A stretch of 64,000 nt of DNA, taken from the NCBI GenBank assembly GCA_036898135.1, contig CM072515.1:74153253-74217252 (forward strand). Reading direction: 5' to 3'. The position numbers and the translations under genes are program-made. Shown piece by piece: positions 22,252 to 33,090 of this stretch; within the stretch, counting starts at the first letter, position 1, and the number at the start of each line of letters is the position of its first letter. The notes below the pieces were generated by a model. That model did no database searches and was not told where the DNA came from. It was given only the letters and a program-made list of their open reading frames with translations. The DNA comes from Oncomelania hupensis (lineage: Eukaryota > Mollusca > Gastropoda > Littorinimorpha > Pomatiopsidae).

Positions 22252-22264
22252 GAGTGGGGGGTTA
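22252..22264 (+). promoter_or_regulatory. Polypurine tract
   Basis: GAGTGGGGGGTTA lies immediately before the 3' LTR, the expected place for the plus-strand primer of an LTR retrotransposon. Confidence 0.7.
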
Positions 22265-22897
22265 TGTTACGTTGAAACGCGTACGAAAGTATGTCGGAAG
22301 CGTGTACGATAGATCTAATCGTTTCGTTTTGCAAAGTATTCAATAATAGAGTTTATTTACCTTTGATTTGAGTTTGCATTGTTGTTAGGAAAGGCTCTGT
22401 ATAACGTTGATAATTTGCGTTAGTCGATATTATTTGAGAATCTTCTGGATATGCGTGTTTACTCTTGATAGAAACTTCCCGATACATGTCGAAGCAAGAG
22501 GTCGTTCTGGAAGATATAAAAATATGTATTGACGTAAGTCAGTGATGACGTTCTTTATTCGATTGGTGGCAGTGCGTCATTTCTACATTGTTCGAAATTC
22601 TTCCGGAAGAGAGAGAGGTTATTTAATCGTGTGCCGAGATTGTTGTAGAGAGTAAAGTTGTTGATAGTGATTTGGAAAGTTGCTGTGAAAGTTGTTGAGT
22701 TGAATTGAGAATTGTATGCAGTTGTTGATGTGTGCTGAATAAAAGTGGAAAACTTCATACGTCGACTTTGTGAATTGTATGCTGTTTGGACGGGCTGTGT
22801 GAATAAACGAATCTGAGTTACACAACTATCAGGAATTCAAGCATCGGGGCTGAATCAGATACTGATAGAAAACACCAACATCAAACAGAGTGTAACA
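22265..22897 (+). repeat. 3' LTR of gypsy copy 1
   Basis: 633 bp, the same length as the 5' LTR and differing at one position that I could find. It is followed by the CCTGC target duplication. Confidence 0.96.
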
Positions 22898-22905
22898 CCT
22901 GCGCA

Positions 22906-23050
22906 ATTCTAGAATTGGCCTGCCCATTTTTGGAATTCCAACATTGGTTAGGGTTCGGGTTCGGGTTAGGGTTTGGGTTAGGGTTACGGAAAGGTTTAGG
23001 GTCCCTAACCCTAATCCTAGCGGGCCAATGTTGGAATTTAAAAAATAGGT
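22906..23050. repeat. Foldback with telomere-like loop sequence
   Basis: Arms GGAATTCCAACATTGG (about 22,933) and, inverted, CCAATGTTGGAATTT (about 23,026-23,040) enclose imperfect TTAGGG/TTCGGG repeats. The left half carries GGTTAGGG-type units and the right half carries CCCTAACCC, so the loop is itself palindromic. This is a likely cruciform or foldback remnant. Confidence 0.75.
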
Positions 23051-24039
23051 AGCCCCTTCTATAATACTACTAATTCCAAACGCGGAACAATAGCATCTAG
23101 AGTACAGACCTGAAAAAAACTCCATCGAAAAAGTTTTGATGGAATGAACATTGAAATGTAACGTCTACACCCACCATTGGCGATATGGCAGACGGGAATA
23201 ACCATCCCAGGTAACAAGGGGTAGGGATCTAAAGCAACACTGAACCGCCAGAGCAATCATAATGCTAAGATAGACAGGGGAAAAAAGCCACTTTTATCTT
23301 GGCCACCGCGGGTATTCGAACATGGTTCATCGTATGAGGGGCGAACGCTGAGCCACTGAGGGACGGCCATGGGAGAAAGTATTAGGTAGGATGGTATATG
23401 GCTTAGGGTTAGGGTTAGGGTTAGGGTTAGGGTTTTTAAGTGCGTGTGTAGGACAAAACCCCAATGAATCTGTAAGCATTTGTATTTGTGTAATGTCAGC
23501 GTTAGTTTGTAAGAGTTGTCCTTTTGTTTGCATGCTATTGTCTGTTCAGCAGCGACACAAATGGATGTTCATAAAGATCGTAACCCAGACTGCAACCTTA
23601 GAATTTAGAAATAGGTTCGCTTAGGAATTGTCTGTCCAAAAGATAGGTTTCTTCGCATTTCTGTTGTCGGCCAGCCAATTTGTGGACGTTTGTTTCGCAT
23701 GAAGATGCTTTACCTCTGGACATCACTCAAGCATCTTCGTATGCGGCTATAGTAAATCAGACACTGGATTTTCAGCAAGCCTAGCTAATACAATGATGAG
23801 CTGAGAATTAAACGAAATGGCCATTTGGACCTAGGGCACAAATCCATAAACATAAACCACGGGCAGCAAAGAAGGGGAAATAAATCTTTCCTATTTTTGA
23901 CCTTTAACCCAGGAGGATAGCTTCCAATAAGAACGCTATCCTTTAACTCCTGTCCTACTTTAACAGGCGAGGCAACCACAACCTAAAGTATTTTGCCTCC
24001 CTAATAAATGGAGATTTGTTGAACTGAATTGTAGCTATA
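23051..24039. other. Unassigned sequence with interstitial telomere repeat
   Basis: Bases 23,403-23,434 contain five TTAGGG units in a row, the animal telomere repeat in an internal position. The rest has no supported gene. Confidence 0.8.
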
Positions 24040-24469
24040 ATAATAATAATAATTATTATTATTGAGGATTTTTATAGCGCACTTATCTCGTCGTACTTGA
24101 CCAGACTCTAGGCGCTGGCCGATACAGGATCTAACTCAAACCGCCCGAGACGCCCACCCGCATGGGCGCATGGTCTGACGCCCGGACAACTGAGCACTAT
24201 CCTGGCCAGCCAGGGATGGGGGAGAAGGACCATGTGCATGCGGGTGTGTTCTTGTTACCGGCACTCATCCGTCTAGGACATGAGCCTCAGGATCTTTAAA
24301 GTCCGTAATGATGGAATGTATGCGACACATAGACTAGCCCTCGGTTTATACTCTCTGATGAAATGTATGCGACACACAGACTAGACCTCGGTTTATACTC
24401 TCATCCGAAGGAATAGGAAACGGGAGTAAAGTGTCTTTCCCAGGGACACAACACAATGGCCCGGACAGT
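24040..24469 (-). mobile_element. ATT-tailed SINE, head truncated, with internal duplication
   Basis: This is the same family as 9219-9640, with a short (AAT/ATT) tail at 24,040-24,063. A 50-bp segment (CGACACAYAGACTAG to GTTTATACTCTC) occurs twice in tandem at about 24,316-24,355 and 24,369-24,408. The copy stops at GGCCCGGACAG, exactly where the tRNA B-box would start, so it is 5'-truncated. Confidence 0.88.
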
Positions 24470-25089
24470 TTATTACTAGTCTGTTTTCATGCAACCTGCT
24501 CCAGCGATGTTCCATGGTTGTGCTCACTGCCGCTCGTTTATCGTGCTGCGTTTAATCGTCAACGTCCAGTCCAATGTGAGTTAAATAACCTAACATTCAT
24601 CAGCGTCAGGACCAATACGGGTTAAATATCGGAGCAATGACGTACGCGCCATGCCCTGCAGCGCGTGCGGTGCTGAAGACAGCAGCCGGCGGCCCAGAAG
24701 TCTGATGTGGATTTACCAGCTTGCACGCGAGAAAGTGGAAGAGGATATGAGTATACTGTCCTTATAAAACTGGCCTCCAGAAAGTATGGTTCTTGTTTAA
24801 AACAACAACTACAAATCTATGCTGCACTGTTGATATTACTTTTTTTTCTGCACAGAAATGACTGACGTCGTTATAAGGATGGGGTGTGGGAACAATGCCA
24901 GCGTGAAGGGAAGAATCAAGTGATTGATTGATTGATTTATTGATTGGGTAGATTAACGTCCCCGGACACATGGAGCGTATAGGGGACACTAATTATAAAG
25001 GGACACGAAGTGGGTGGAATAAGCATCGCCTTAAATAGTACTCTCCCTCCTCCTACTTCCAAATCTCCTCCTGCTTCACCGGATCCTCT
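24470..25089. other. Unassigned sequence
   Basis: No gene was recognised. A short (TGAT)n run lies at 24,920-24,945. Confidence 0.35.
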
Positions 25090-25858
25090 TTACCCGTACC
25101 CCTCTTCCTCCTCCTCCTCCTCCTCTTGTTGTTCTTCTGTTGCCTTCTTCTTCTTCTTCTTCTTCTTCTTCTTCTTCTTCTTCTTCTTCTTCTTCTTCTT
25201 CGTCTTCTTCTTCTTCTTCTTCTTCTTCTTCTTCTTCTTCTTCTTCTTCTTCTTCTTCTTCTTCTTCTTCTTCTTCTTCTTCTTCTTCTTCTTCTTCTTC
25301 TGTTGCCTTCTTCTTCTTCTTCTTCTTCTTCTTCTTCTTCTTCTTCTTCTTCTTCTTCTTCTTCTTCGTCTTCTTCTTCTTCTTCTTCTTCTTCTTCTTC
25401 TTCTTCTTCTTCTTCTTCTTCTTCTTCTTCTTCTTCTTCTGTTGCCTTCTTGTTCTTATTGTTTTTATTCTTGTTATTCTTGTTTTGGTTCTGGTTCTTC
25501 TTCTTGCTATTCTTGTTATCCACGTTCCTTTTCGTTCTTGCTTTTGTTCTTGTTCTTGTTATTCTTGTTTTTGTGCTTGTTGTTCTTGTTCTTCTTCTTG
25601 TTTGTGTTCTTGTTCTTCTTGTTCTTTATTTTCTTATTTTTCTAGTTCTTGTTGTTGTTGTTGTTCTCTTCTTCTTTTTGTTCTTCTGTTGCTGTCTTCT
25701 TCTTGTTCTTGTTCTTCTTGTTCTTGTTCTTCTTCTTCTCCTCCTCCTCCTCCTCCTCCTCCTCCTCTTCCTCCTCCTTCTTCTTCTTCTTCTTCTTCTT
25801 CTTCTTCTTCTTCTTCTTCTTCTTCTTCTTCTTCTTCTTCTTCTTCTTCTTCTTCATG
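25090..25858. repeat. (TTC)n polypyrimidine tract, about 770 bp
   Basis: Long TTC arrays are interrupted by TGTTGCC spacers at about 25,137, 25,301 and 25,440. A TTG/TTC-rich middle, a (CTC)n stretch near 25,738-25,775 and a further TTC array to 25,857 follow. The repeated spacer shows that whole TTC blocks were duplicated together. Poly-Phe, poly-Leu and poly-Ser frames are artefacts. Confidence 0.97.
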
Positions 25859-27507
25859 AATATGGTGTCTCAGGTACGAGGTTGAACGTAAATGACTATA
25901 AACACATACATCCATTTCAAACGTGGCAAGTTTGGGTGTGTTTTACTATGGGTGTGTTACTGTAGGTCTAAAAACCAATACAATTTTGTTCAATGATGGA
26001 AAACTAGTAAATTTGAAAGAAATCTAATACTGACAGTACAGTAATACATAAACACGTTGTGTTTGTTTACAGCCTCTGATAATGAAAGCCGCGACCCTGC
26101 AATATACATGTATGAGAAAAAAATGCCATTCAAATGTATTTCAAACAGAATTTTGATATGCTTGCTTTATTTATTTTAACCGAACGAGCGACGGAAAGAT
26201 GGACTTGGATGAACCGACCGACATACTGTTCGTTCTGTTTCCAGTCCAAAACAACGTATTTTCATGTTAGGTTCAGAATACAAACAAGCAGTATTATATT
26301 TGTTAAAGTTGAGTACCAGTACACCAAGTGTATGGATGGGCGTACCGTAAATAAAACAATTCTTGTCTAACTTTTTATGGTCAATATTAATAAATGATTT
26401 AACCTAGTTGAACACTCTGAAGATTACATTGGCATATATAATATTATTATATGCATCAGAGATAATGATTTGTGTGTGTGTACGTGTGTGTGTGTACGTA
26501 ATGTGTGTTTATGCGTTTGTTTGTTTGTGTGATGTGTGTGTGTGTGTGTGTTAAATATATCATGGCAGACAGCTCTCTCTCAGAGAGCATAAAACGTTAT
26601 GTTCTGTATTCTTTCGCAATCCCAAAAACGGGTTACGTTTTTGAATGGAAACTTGATCTTTATTTTCCTGATGGGATTCTAAGGAGTCTTTGGGATTTTG
26701 ATGCTCTTTTTATGTTTCTTGCTTGGAAGAAAGAAGAAGGAAAAAAAACGAAAAGTAAATAGGATTGTCATCCCATCGGCGTTGGAAGCTTCATCCTCGG
26801 CAAATCTGCTACTCTTGCCCACAAAAGCAAGAGCTCATTGATAATAACATAACCATAGGCCACAACGCGGGAAAACTCGTTTGAAAAAACAGAAAGGAAA
26901 TATGGCTGTCGTCACAGAGACCCCGGATAAAACGCATGGAATAATACATCATCAAACAAATCAACACACCTCTCCCGTACCCCTTCCCGCCCCCCCTCCC
27001 TCCCCTCCCCTCGAACATTCTCCCTTGAAGACAAAAGCGAAAGTAGGAAATTGAAAGGGGCAAAATAACGATCAAAACCATTTGCAGATTGCGATGTTTA
27101 TCGATCGTGCTGGTCATATGATGTTTGTTGAATGTAACGATGTTTAGCCAAGCAGCAGAGGACAAAATGGCTGTTGATGTTAACTATTGAATATTGTTCA
27201 TGCGCGTTCAACCTTGCTGGGTCTTAACACAAATGATACTGCTCCTTGCTCTGCCATAGCAGCGATACTTGCCTGTGTGTTTTCGTTGTAGTCCGTTTCC
27301 ACTGTGTTCTTTTGGGTCCGTAGCAAGTGAGTGAAGTGGTGGTGATGATGGTGTTGCTAGTGGCTCTCTTCTTTATCTGCGTTTTCTTCGTTGTCGTTGT
27401 CGTTGTTATCATCTTTTTTCTACTCCTCTTTTGTTACTTATTATTCTTTCACAATCTCACCGTCTTCCTCCCCCCTCCCATTCCTTATCTTTCTCTGCTC
27501 CCGACAA
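25859..27507. other. Unassigned sequence
   Basis: Contains a GT-rich stretch at 26,470-26,553. The frame at 26,505-26,762 begins in that GT repeat and has no recognisable domain. No supported gene or transposon was found. Confidence 0.35.
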
Positions 27508-27600
27508 GATAATAATCATACAAGATAATAATCATACAAGATAATAATCATACAAGATAACAATCATACAAGATAATAATCATACAAGATAATAATCATA
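27508..27600. repeat. 16-bp tandem repeat, about 6 copies
   Basis: Units of CAAGATAATAATCATA. The array continues for about two diverged units on the far side of the solo LTR (28,236-28,262), so the LTR element inserted into a pre-existing array. Confidence 0.9.
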
Positions 27601-27601
27601 C

Positions 27602-28234
27602 CGTTGCACGGTTGTTATTTTTATCAATTGTTGATCCAGCCCCGATGCTTGAATCTTGATAAGTGTAACTCAGATTCGTTTATCCGCGCAACCAGTTCAC
27701 TCAGCAACAAGGCAGGAGTCGTCGTATGACGTTTTCCAACTTTATTCATCAAACATCAACAACTGCATACAAGATCGCTTTCCGAAAATCACTTCAAAGT
27801 TCATCATCAAAACTCATCTCTATCAATCCCTTTTTTAACTTTCTTTCACTTTTTTTTTCAAGACGACATAGTGCACCGCTAATATAGTTCCTCTATAATC
27901 GAGAGAAAGTTCGAACATTCCAGCGTGACGCATTTACAGCCAATCAGAAATAAAAACTCGTCACCGGAATTATGCACTGTCTTACGCCATATATCTTTAT
28001 TTAAGTTAGAAGAATCTCTTAGCTATTACTGGATTTATCCACATGTTTCGATCGATAGGAAACAATTTTTAGAAAATTCTCCAATAATATCGACCAACGA
28101 AAATTATCGACATTATACAAAGCTTCTTCTAACAACAACGCAAAATCAAATCAAAGGTAAATGCACTCTGTTATTGCATGCATGCTTTGCAAAACAAAAC
28201 GATCGGATCTATCGTGCGCGTCTCAAACGTAACA
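27602..28234 (-). mobile_element. Solo LTR of a related gypsy family
   Basis: This stretch is 633 bp, the same length as the LTRs at 17,236 and 22,265. It is alignable to them in reverse complement: the CAGCCCCGATGCTTGAAT block, the GTAACTCAGATTCGTTTAT block, the TCAACAACTGCATACAA block and the terminal AACGTAACA. It is flanked by CATAC on both sides (27,597-27,601 and 28,235-28,239), a 5-bp target duplication, although the host array also contains this word. No internal region is present, so it is a recombination product of an older insertion. Confidence 0.87.
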
Positions 28235-28239
28235 CATAC

Positions 28240-28796
28240 AAGATAATAATCTTACAAGATAAAATAAAATATATTTTCGGGGAAGGTTGAGGGAAAGGTG
28301 ATTTGGGGAGGATGCGAAGCGCGACAGACAGAGAGACAAAGACAGACAGAGACAGACAGAGAACAATTGCCACAAGAGGAAATTTAATTAGATGTGGACC
28401 TTAAAAATTGATTCCAAAACTGATTCAGAATGTTTCAGGGAGTGTTGTGAAACGTTGAGCTACCAAACAAGTGAACGTCTCACTCAGCTTCAGGCAAGAA
28501 GACATAAGTACTGGGGAATGAGTACAAGTGAAATAAATATTACGGAATAATCGGGTCATTTGCACCATTTTATTCTGTCTTTTTTGTCATTTGTGCACAT
28601 AATTGTAAATAGTCTATTTCGGGCTTTTTTTGGTAATTTATGTACATAGTTGTAAATAGTCTGTACCTTTACTGTTCCGTCTTTGGTGTATTGTAGCAAA
28701 AGCGATGTTTTATCGAGCGCATGTATTTATATGTAATGACTATGTAAAGCCTGGTGAGTCTGGTCATAGGCTGGAGTACCCGCTATATAAAAATCC

Positions 28797-28797
<1 letters not shown>
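28240..28797. other. Unassigned sequence
   Basis: Contains a repeated phrase around GTACATAGTTGTAAATAGTC at about 28,596 and 28,643, suggesting a short local duplication. No gene was seen. Confidence 0.35.
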
Positions 28798-28856
<59 letters not shown>

Positions 28857-29130
28857 TAGAGTTTTGAGAAATTGTTTGATTTTTGTTTCGTCACTCATAA
28901 GCGAGCGAGATTCGGGTTGTCTTCTCGGCAAAAGCGCGGCAGCTGCATGAGCGGCGCAACCCAGGACAAGGGGGAAAATGGGGGTGGGGAGGACCTATAG
29001 TGCATGCTGGGTGTATCGGTGTTGCCGACACTCACCCGTCTAGGACATGAGCGTCAGGATCTTTAAAGTCCGTTCTGTGCAATGCGTGCATGCACAGACT
29101 AGACCTCGGTTTATACTCTCCTCCGAAGGA
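28798..29130 (-). mobile_element. (TTA)n tract and SINE body fragment
   Basis: A TTA array (28,798-28,855) is followed at about 28,970-29,130 by the SINE body segment seen at 5760-5906. Shared motifs are TGCATGCTGGGTGTATC, CACTCACCCGTCTAGGACA and CCTCGGTTTATACTCTCCTC. The part between tail and body (28,856-28,960) does not match the other copies. No tRNA head is visible. Confidence 0.75.
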
Positions 29131-29298
29131 AAAACAAACAGAAGAGAGGATGAGGAGGAAGGAGGAAGATGAGGAGGAAAGTGGTGAGGAAGGGAGGAGA
29201 AAAAAGAAGAAAAAAAAGGAGGAGGAAAAGATAAAGAAGGACCACATGAGAAGGAAGAGGAGGGAGATAGATGAAGGAAAGAAGAAGTATAGAAGTAC

Positions 29299-29369
<71 letters not shown>

Positions 29370-29398
29370 AGGAAAGAAGAAGTATAGAAGTACCGAGA
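29131..29398. repeat. Purine-rich tract with (GA)n
   Basis: A GGA/GAA-rich stretch is followed by (GA)n at 29,296-29,368. A 24-bp phrase (AAGAAGAAGTATAGAAGTAC core) occurs on both sides of the GA run. This block replaces the first 69 or so bases expected for the neighbouring LTR. Confidence 0.85.
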
Positions 29399-29965
29399 GA
29401 GTGTAGCTCAGATTCGTTTATTCACGCAACCCGCTCAATCAGCATACAAGTCACAAAGTCGACGTATGAAGTTTTCCACTTTTATTCAGCACACATCAAC
29501 AACTGCATACAATCGCTCAATCGCCTTTCCACTCTCAAGTTTTACTTTCCAACTCACTATCAACAACTCTCTCCTACCCACACACAGGGCATCCATTTTA
29601 TAATTTTTTCTCTTATTCGAGGTGACGACAGGACGTTCTAGAAATGACGCATTACAACCAACCAATCAGAATTAAAGATCGTCATCACTGACTTACGTCA
29701 TACATATTTCTTCTGCCTCCGGGAATGCTCTCATACTTCGATATCCATCGGGAAGTTTCCATCGATAGTAAACACTGAAATCTAGAGAATTCTCCAATAA
29801 TATCGACCAACGGAAATTATCAACGTTATACAAAACCTCTCCTAACAACAATGCAAACTCAAATCAAAGGTAAATAAACTCCATTATTGAATACTTTGCA
29901 AAACGAAACGATTAGATCTATCGTGCGCGTTTCAGACATACTACCAATCGTGTTTCAACGTAACA
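29399..29965 (-). repeat. 3' LTR of gypsy copy 2, outer end lost
   Basis: Matches 36,246-36,812 of the 5' LTR almost exactly. The final 69 or so bp, including the terminal TGTTACACT-type end on the plus strand, are missing and GA-rich sequence takes their place. This prevents recovery of a target duplication. A TAACATAACCCCCCACTC junction marks the inner LTR edge and polypurine tract. Confidence 0.92.
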
Positions 29966-30164
29966 TAACCCCCCACTCAAGAAGAAATTTACCTAATTTC
30001 TTTCAACAACGTTGAAACGTAATGCACAAACAAAGTACAGAATTAAGACTTATTTCAGCCTGTCTGAACACTATCAACGTTCTCACTTCATTCACACAGA
30101 GTCAATGTTCTTCCATCCGCGAGTCTATCTGGATACTGTCAATGTTCACAGTTTATCTACATAG

Positions 30165-32030
30165 TCAATGTTTTTTCATCCGCAAGGAAACGACGCCCTC
30201 GTCAGTTGCGGTTGTCATCGGCCCAGGGTCAAAGACGATGATCACGTGGGCTTTCCTGGAGTCAGTGCATTCTCCGTTGTATCCTTCTTCCGTCGGATGT
30301 CCGACGCAGTTGACGTTGTCAGCTCCCAGAATGCACTTGCTGGGTCTCACGGTCAGGTTGGCTTCTGCGAGACGGTGGAACAGCTCCCTCAAGGTCTGCA
30401 GATGCTCCTTCCAGGTCTGGGTGTGGACTTCATGTTCGACCAAAGTCGTAGAGCCTGGGACATCATTGAAGTTATGGGGAATATCGCCCATAAGGTCCTT
30501 GAGCTCCAACTTTTGACCTTCCGTCAAGCTCGGTCCTAGCTTAACATCATTGATGCCTTCTTTGCTGTGGAAGTCTCCTAGTTCCAACAGTTCCTCGCTG
30601 TCAAAGCTGTCGTCGATCACAGCTGCTGTTGCTGCGCGTACAGTCTCTGACGGCCTTTCCACGTACAGCTTAAGGAGGTTGGCGTGGTATATCTTGGAAT
30701 GCTGGCCGACCTTCACCTTGTAGTCGTTGATCCCCACCACGGTCTCCACTTCGTACGGGCCTTTCCACTGCATCAGCAACTTATTATGATCAGTAGGTAG
30801 CAGCACCAGCACTTTGTTGCCAGGTTTGAACTTCCTGTTCACAGCCCTACGATCATAGTAGTGCTTTCCACAGTCCTGGGACTTCTTCAGGTTTTCTCTG
30901 GCTATCTCGAGAGTCTGCTCCAGCTTCTCCCGTAGCTCAAACACGTACTGGTAGCTGTTCTTCACCTCTGGGGTCTCTACTTCTTTCGTCCACAGTTCTT
31001 TCATGATGTGCATCGGCCCTCTGATGGTTATTCCGTACAGCAGCTCGAACGGAGAAAAGCCGGTGGACTCCTGCGGTACTTCTCTGTAGGCGAAAAGTAG
31101 GGCGTTGATGTAGCGATGCCATTGTCTGGGCTGCTCGCTGCACAGTTTCTTCAGGGTGGACTTCAGCGTAGCATTGAACTTTTCGACGAGCCCGTTGCAC
31201 ATTGGATGGTAGGGTGTCGTAGTTAAATGCCGGATGCTCAGCAGTCTGTTGACCTCCTTCATGCAGTCAGAGACGAACTGCGCCCCGAGGTCTGTCAGAA
31301 TTTCTTCAGGCACTCCAAGCCTACTGAACATGTCCACCAGTGCCTCTGCTACAGTTTCAGTGTCAACCTTCTTCAGTGGCACTGCTTCTGGGTACCGAGT
31401 CGCATAGTCCACTAAAGTCAGTACCCACCGATGACCTTCTTCACTCGGAGGTCTTATTTCGCCGATTAAGTCTAAGGCCACCCTCTTGAAAGGTCGGTCA
31501 ATCAGAGGCATTTTCTGCATAGGCACTTTCGGGACCCTTCCTCGAGGTATGGTCTTCTGGCAAATGTCACATGATCGGCAGAAACGGCTGACGTCCGCAT
31601 GAAGTCCTGGCCAGTAGAACACCGCCTGGATTCTATCCGACGTCTTCTTGATACCCAGGTGACCTCCCATGATTGAGTCATGCGCTACTTCCATCACCTG
31701 GCGCCTTAGGGGTAACGGTACCAAGACTTGACGTAGTGGTTTCCCTCCGTTGACCCTCGGGTGCTGGAAGATTCGGTACAGGATCTTGGCCTTCACCTCA
31801 AAATAGACCGTACCACTGCCTTTGGTCACGTGGTCTTGGCGGTTCCTGTACTTGTTTAAAGTACTATCAGCTTCCTGGAGCTGGATCAGCTTATCTCTGT
31901 CCACGATGGCAGCTTTAGAGTTGTCGGCGACTTTCAGTGGCGTAGACGTCTTGTCTCTCTTGGCCTGGGCCCTGGTAGTAACAGCACCGACGATCTCTGG
32001 TCGGCAGGGCTGAGCCGGAGTAACCACATT
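30165..32030 (-). pseudogene. Integrase and RT stump of gypsy copy 2
   Basis: About 620 codons remain open. They include the zinc-binding block (HDSIMGGHLGI, CRSCDIC), the integrase core (ALDLIGE, TDLGAQF, GLVEKFNATLK) and the GPY-type module. The pre-RT segment follows, with the same jump to HTQTWKEHLQTLRELFHRL found in copy 1, and then the same non-homologous C-terminus. The apparent start at 32,027 is a GTG inside the polyprotein, not a real start. The frame is cut off from gag by the DNA transposon. Confidence 0.92.
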
Positions 32031-32603
32031 GTCCCGTAGGCAAACTTGTTTTTTCCAACCTAGTTCCAGTCATTCGCCCAAAAAGGCAATCACCGAAGTC
32101 GAACGAAGCTCTCCGATGTGTTACGAAATGATGCTTGCATGACTACGACTAGCTGACATTAAAAATGATCGCTGTTGCTTCTAATTCTGTTCGATTTACA
32201 TAGATTTAGCATTTCGCAACGGTATACTTTGTTAATATGAGCATAATTATTATCGACCATATTTAATAGTTGCGTTTTTTTATTTGCTTTTTGTTAGTTC
32301 TCAGCAGTAAAGGCTAATAATAGCATTGCCCATTTCCTGCCTAGAACCAAGTAGACACTGTTATACAGTATACATAGGCTTAATCTACATTATTATATTA
32401 TAAGTCAGTCTCCGCGCAGCGAAGAAGCTCACTAGCTGAATATAATTATTAGACCGGATTGTTTGTTTTATACGTAAATAAATGTATAAACTATATCTAT
32501 TGTAATTAATTATATTTAGGCCTGTACTTTATAATATTCGAATCTTGAAATTTCCGGAGAAGGACGAATAGGATAAGCGAATTTTTTTTAATAACTCCAG
32601 ATC

Positions 32604-32797
32604 AGAGTTAAATTAATAGTTAGTTATTCATTGCTTACAGGGTCCAGCGGACTGCAAAGAGTCGAATCAGAACCACAAAATCAAGACAACTCGTGATCAG
32701 AGTTAAATTAAAAGCTTATTAGTTATTCATTGCTTACAGAGTCCAGCGGACTGCAAAGAGCCGAATCAGGACCACAAAATCGAGACCACAACTTAGC
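32604..32797. repeat. Duplicated family-A/LINE 3'-end motif inside the DNA transposon
   Basis: Two tandem copies of an approximately 95-bp segment carry GTCCAGCGGACTGCAAAGAG. It is the same motif, on the same strand, as at 62,400-62,470, and it is related to the 3' UTR of the LINE at 47,195-47,245. The DNA transposon therefore carries captured or nested retroelement sequence. Confidence 0.8.
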
Positions 32798-32799
<2 letters not shown>

Positions 32800-32859
<60 letters not shown>

Positions 32860-32907
32860 TAGTTATTTAGTTAAATCTTTAATTTATTTATTTGTTTTGT
32901 TTGTGTG

Positions 32908-33002
<95 letters not shown>

Positions 33003-33011
33003 GTTTGTTTC

Positions 33012-33090
<79 letters not shown>

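Larger units (their letters stand above)
17236..22897 (+). mobile_element. Ty3/gypsy LTR retrotransposon copy 1, young, RT-deleted
   Basis: The element is 5,662 bp and is bounded by 633-bp LTRs with TGTTAC/GTAACA ends. A perfect 5-bp target duplication (CCTGC at 17,231-17,235 and 22,898-22,902) flanks it. I see only one mismatch between the LTRs (TTT versus TCT near 17,366 / 22,396), so insertion is recent. One long frame (18,406-21,945) carries Gag, zinc knuckle, protease, integrase and a stump of reverse transcriptase; the RT palm and RNase H are missing. Protease-integrase-RT is the Gmr1-like arrangement. No envelope-like frame was seen. With an intact integrase but no RT, it should depend on an autonomous relative. 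Confidence 0.95.

Noticed and set aside
22000..22260. Envelope-like gene between pol and the 3' LTR
   Set aside because: Only about 300 bp separate the end of the polyprotein frame from the LTR. No transmembrane or signal-like frame is present.
23403..23434. A chromosome end
   Set aside because: There are only five TTAGGG units, and unique sequence continues on both sides; this is an interstitial site.
25010..25965. Several long open frames (up to 279 codons) in the TTC tract
   Set aside because: They are poly-Phe, poly-Leu, poly-Ser, poly-Glu and poly-Arg runs produced by a triplet repeat in all frames on both strands.
27508..27600. CRISPR array
   Set aside because: Units are directly abutting 16-bp repeats without spacers, in a eukaryotic context. 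The other tandem arrays (2788, 53,865, 63,717) also lack spacers.
27925..28290. 121-codon plus-strand frame
   Set aside because: It lies inside the solo LTR and is antisense to it; no domain is present.
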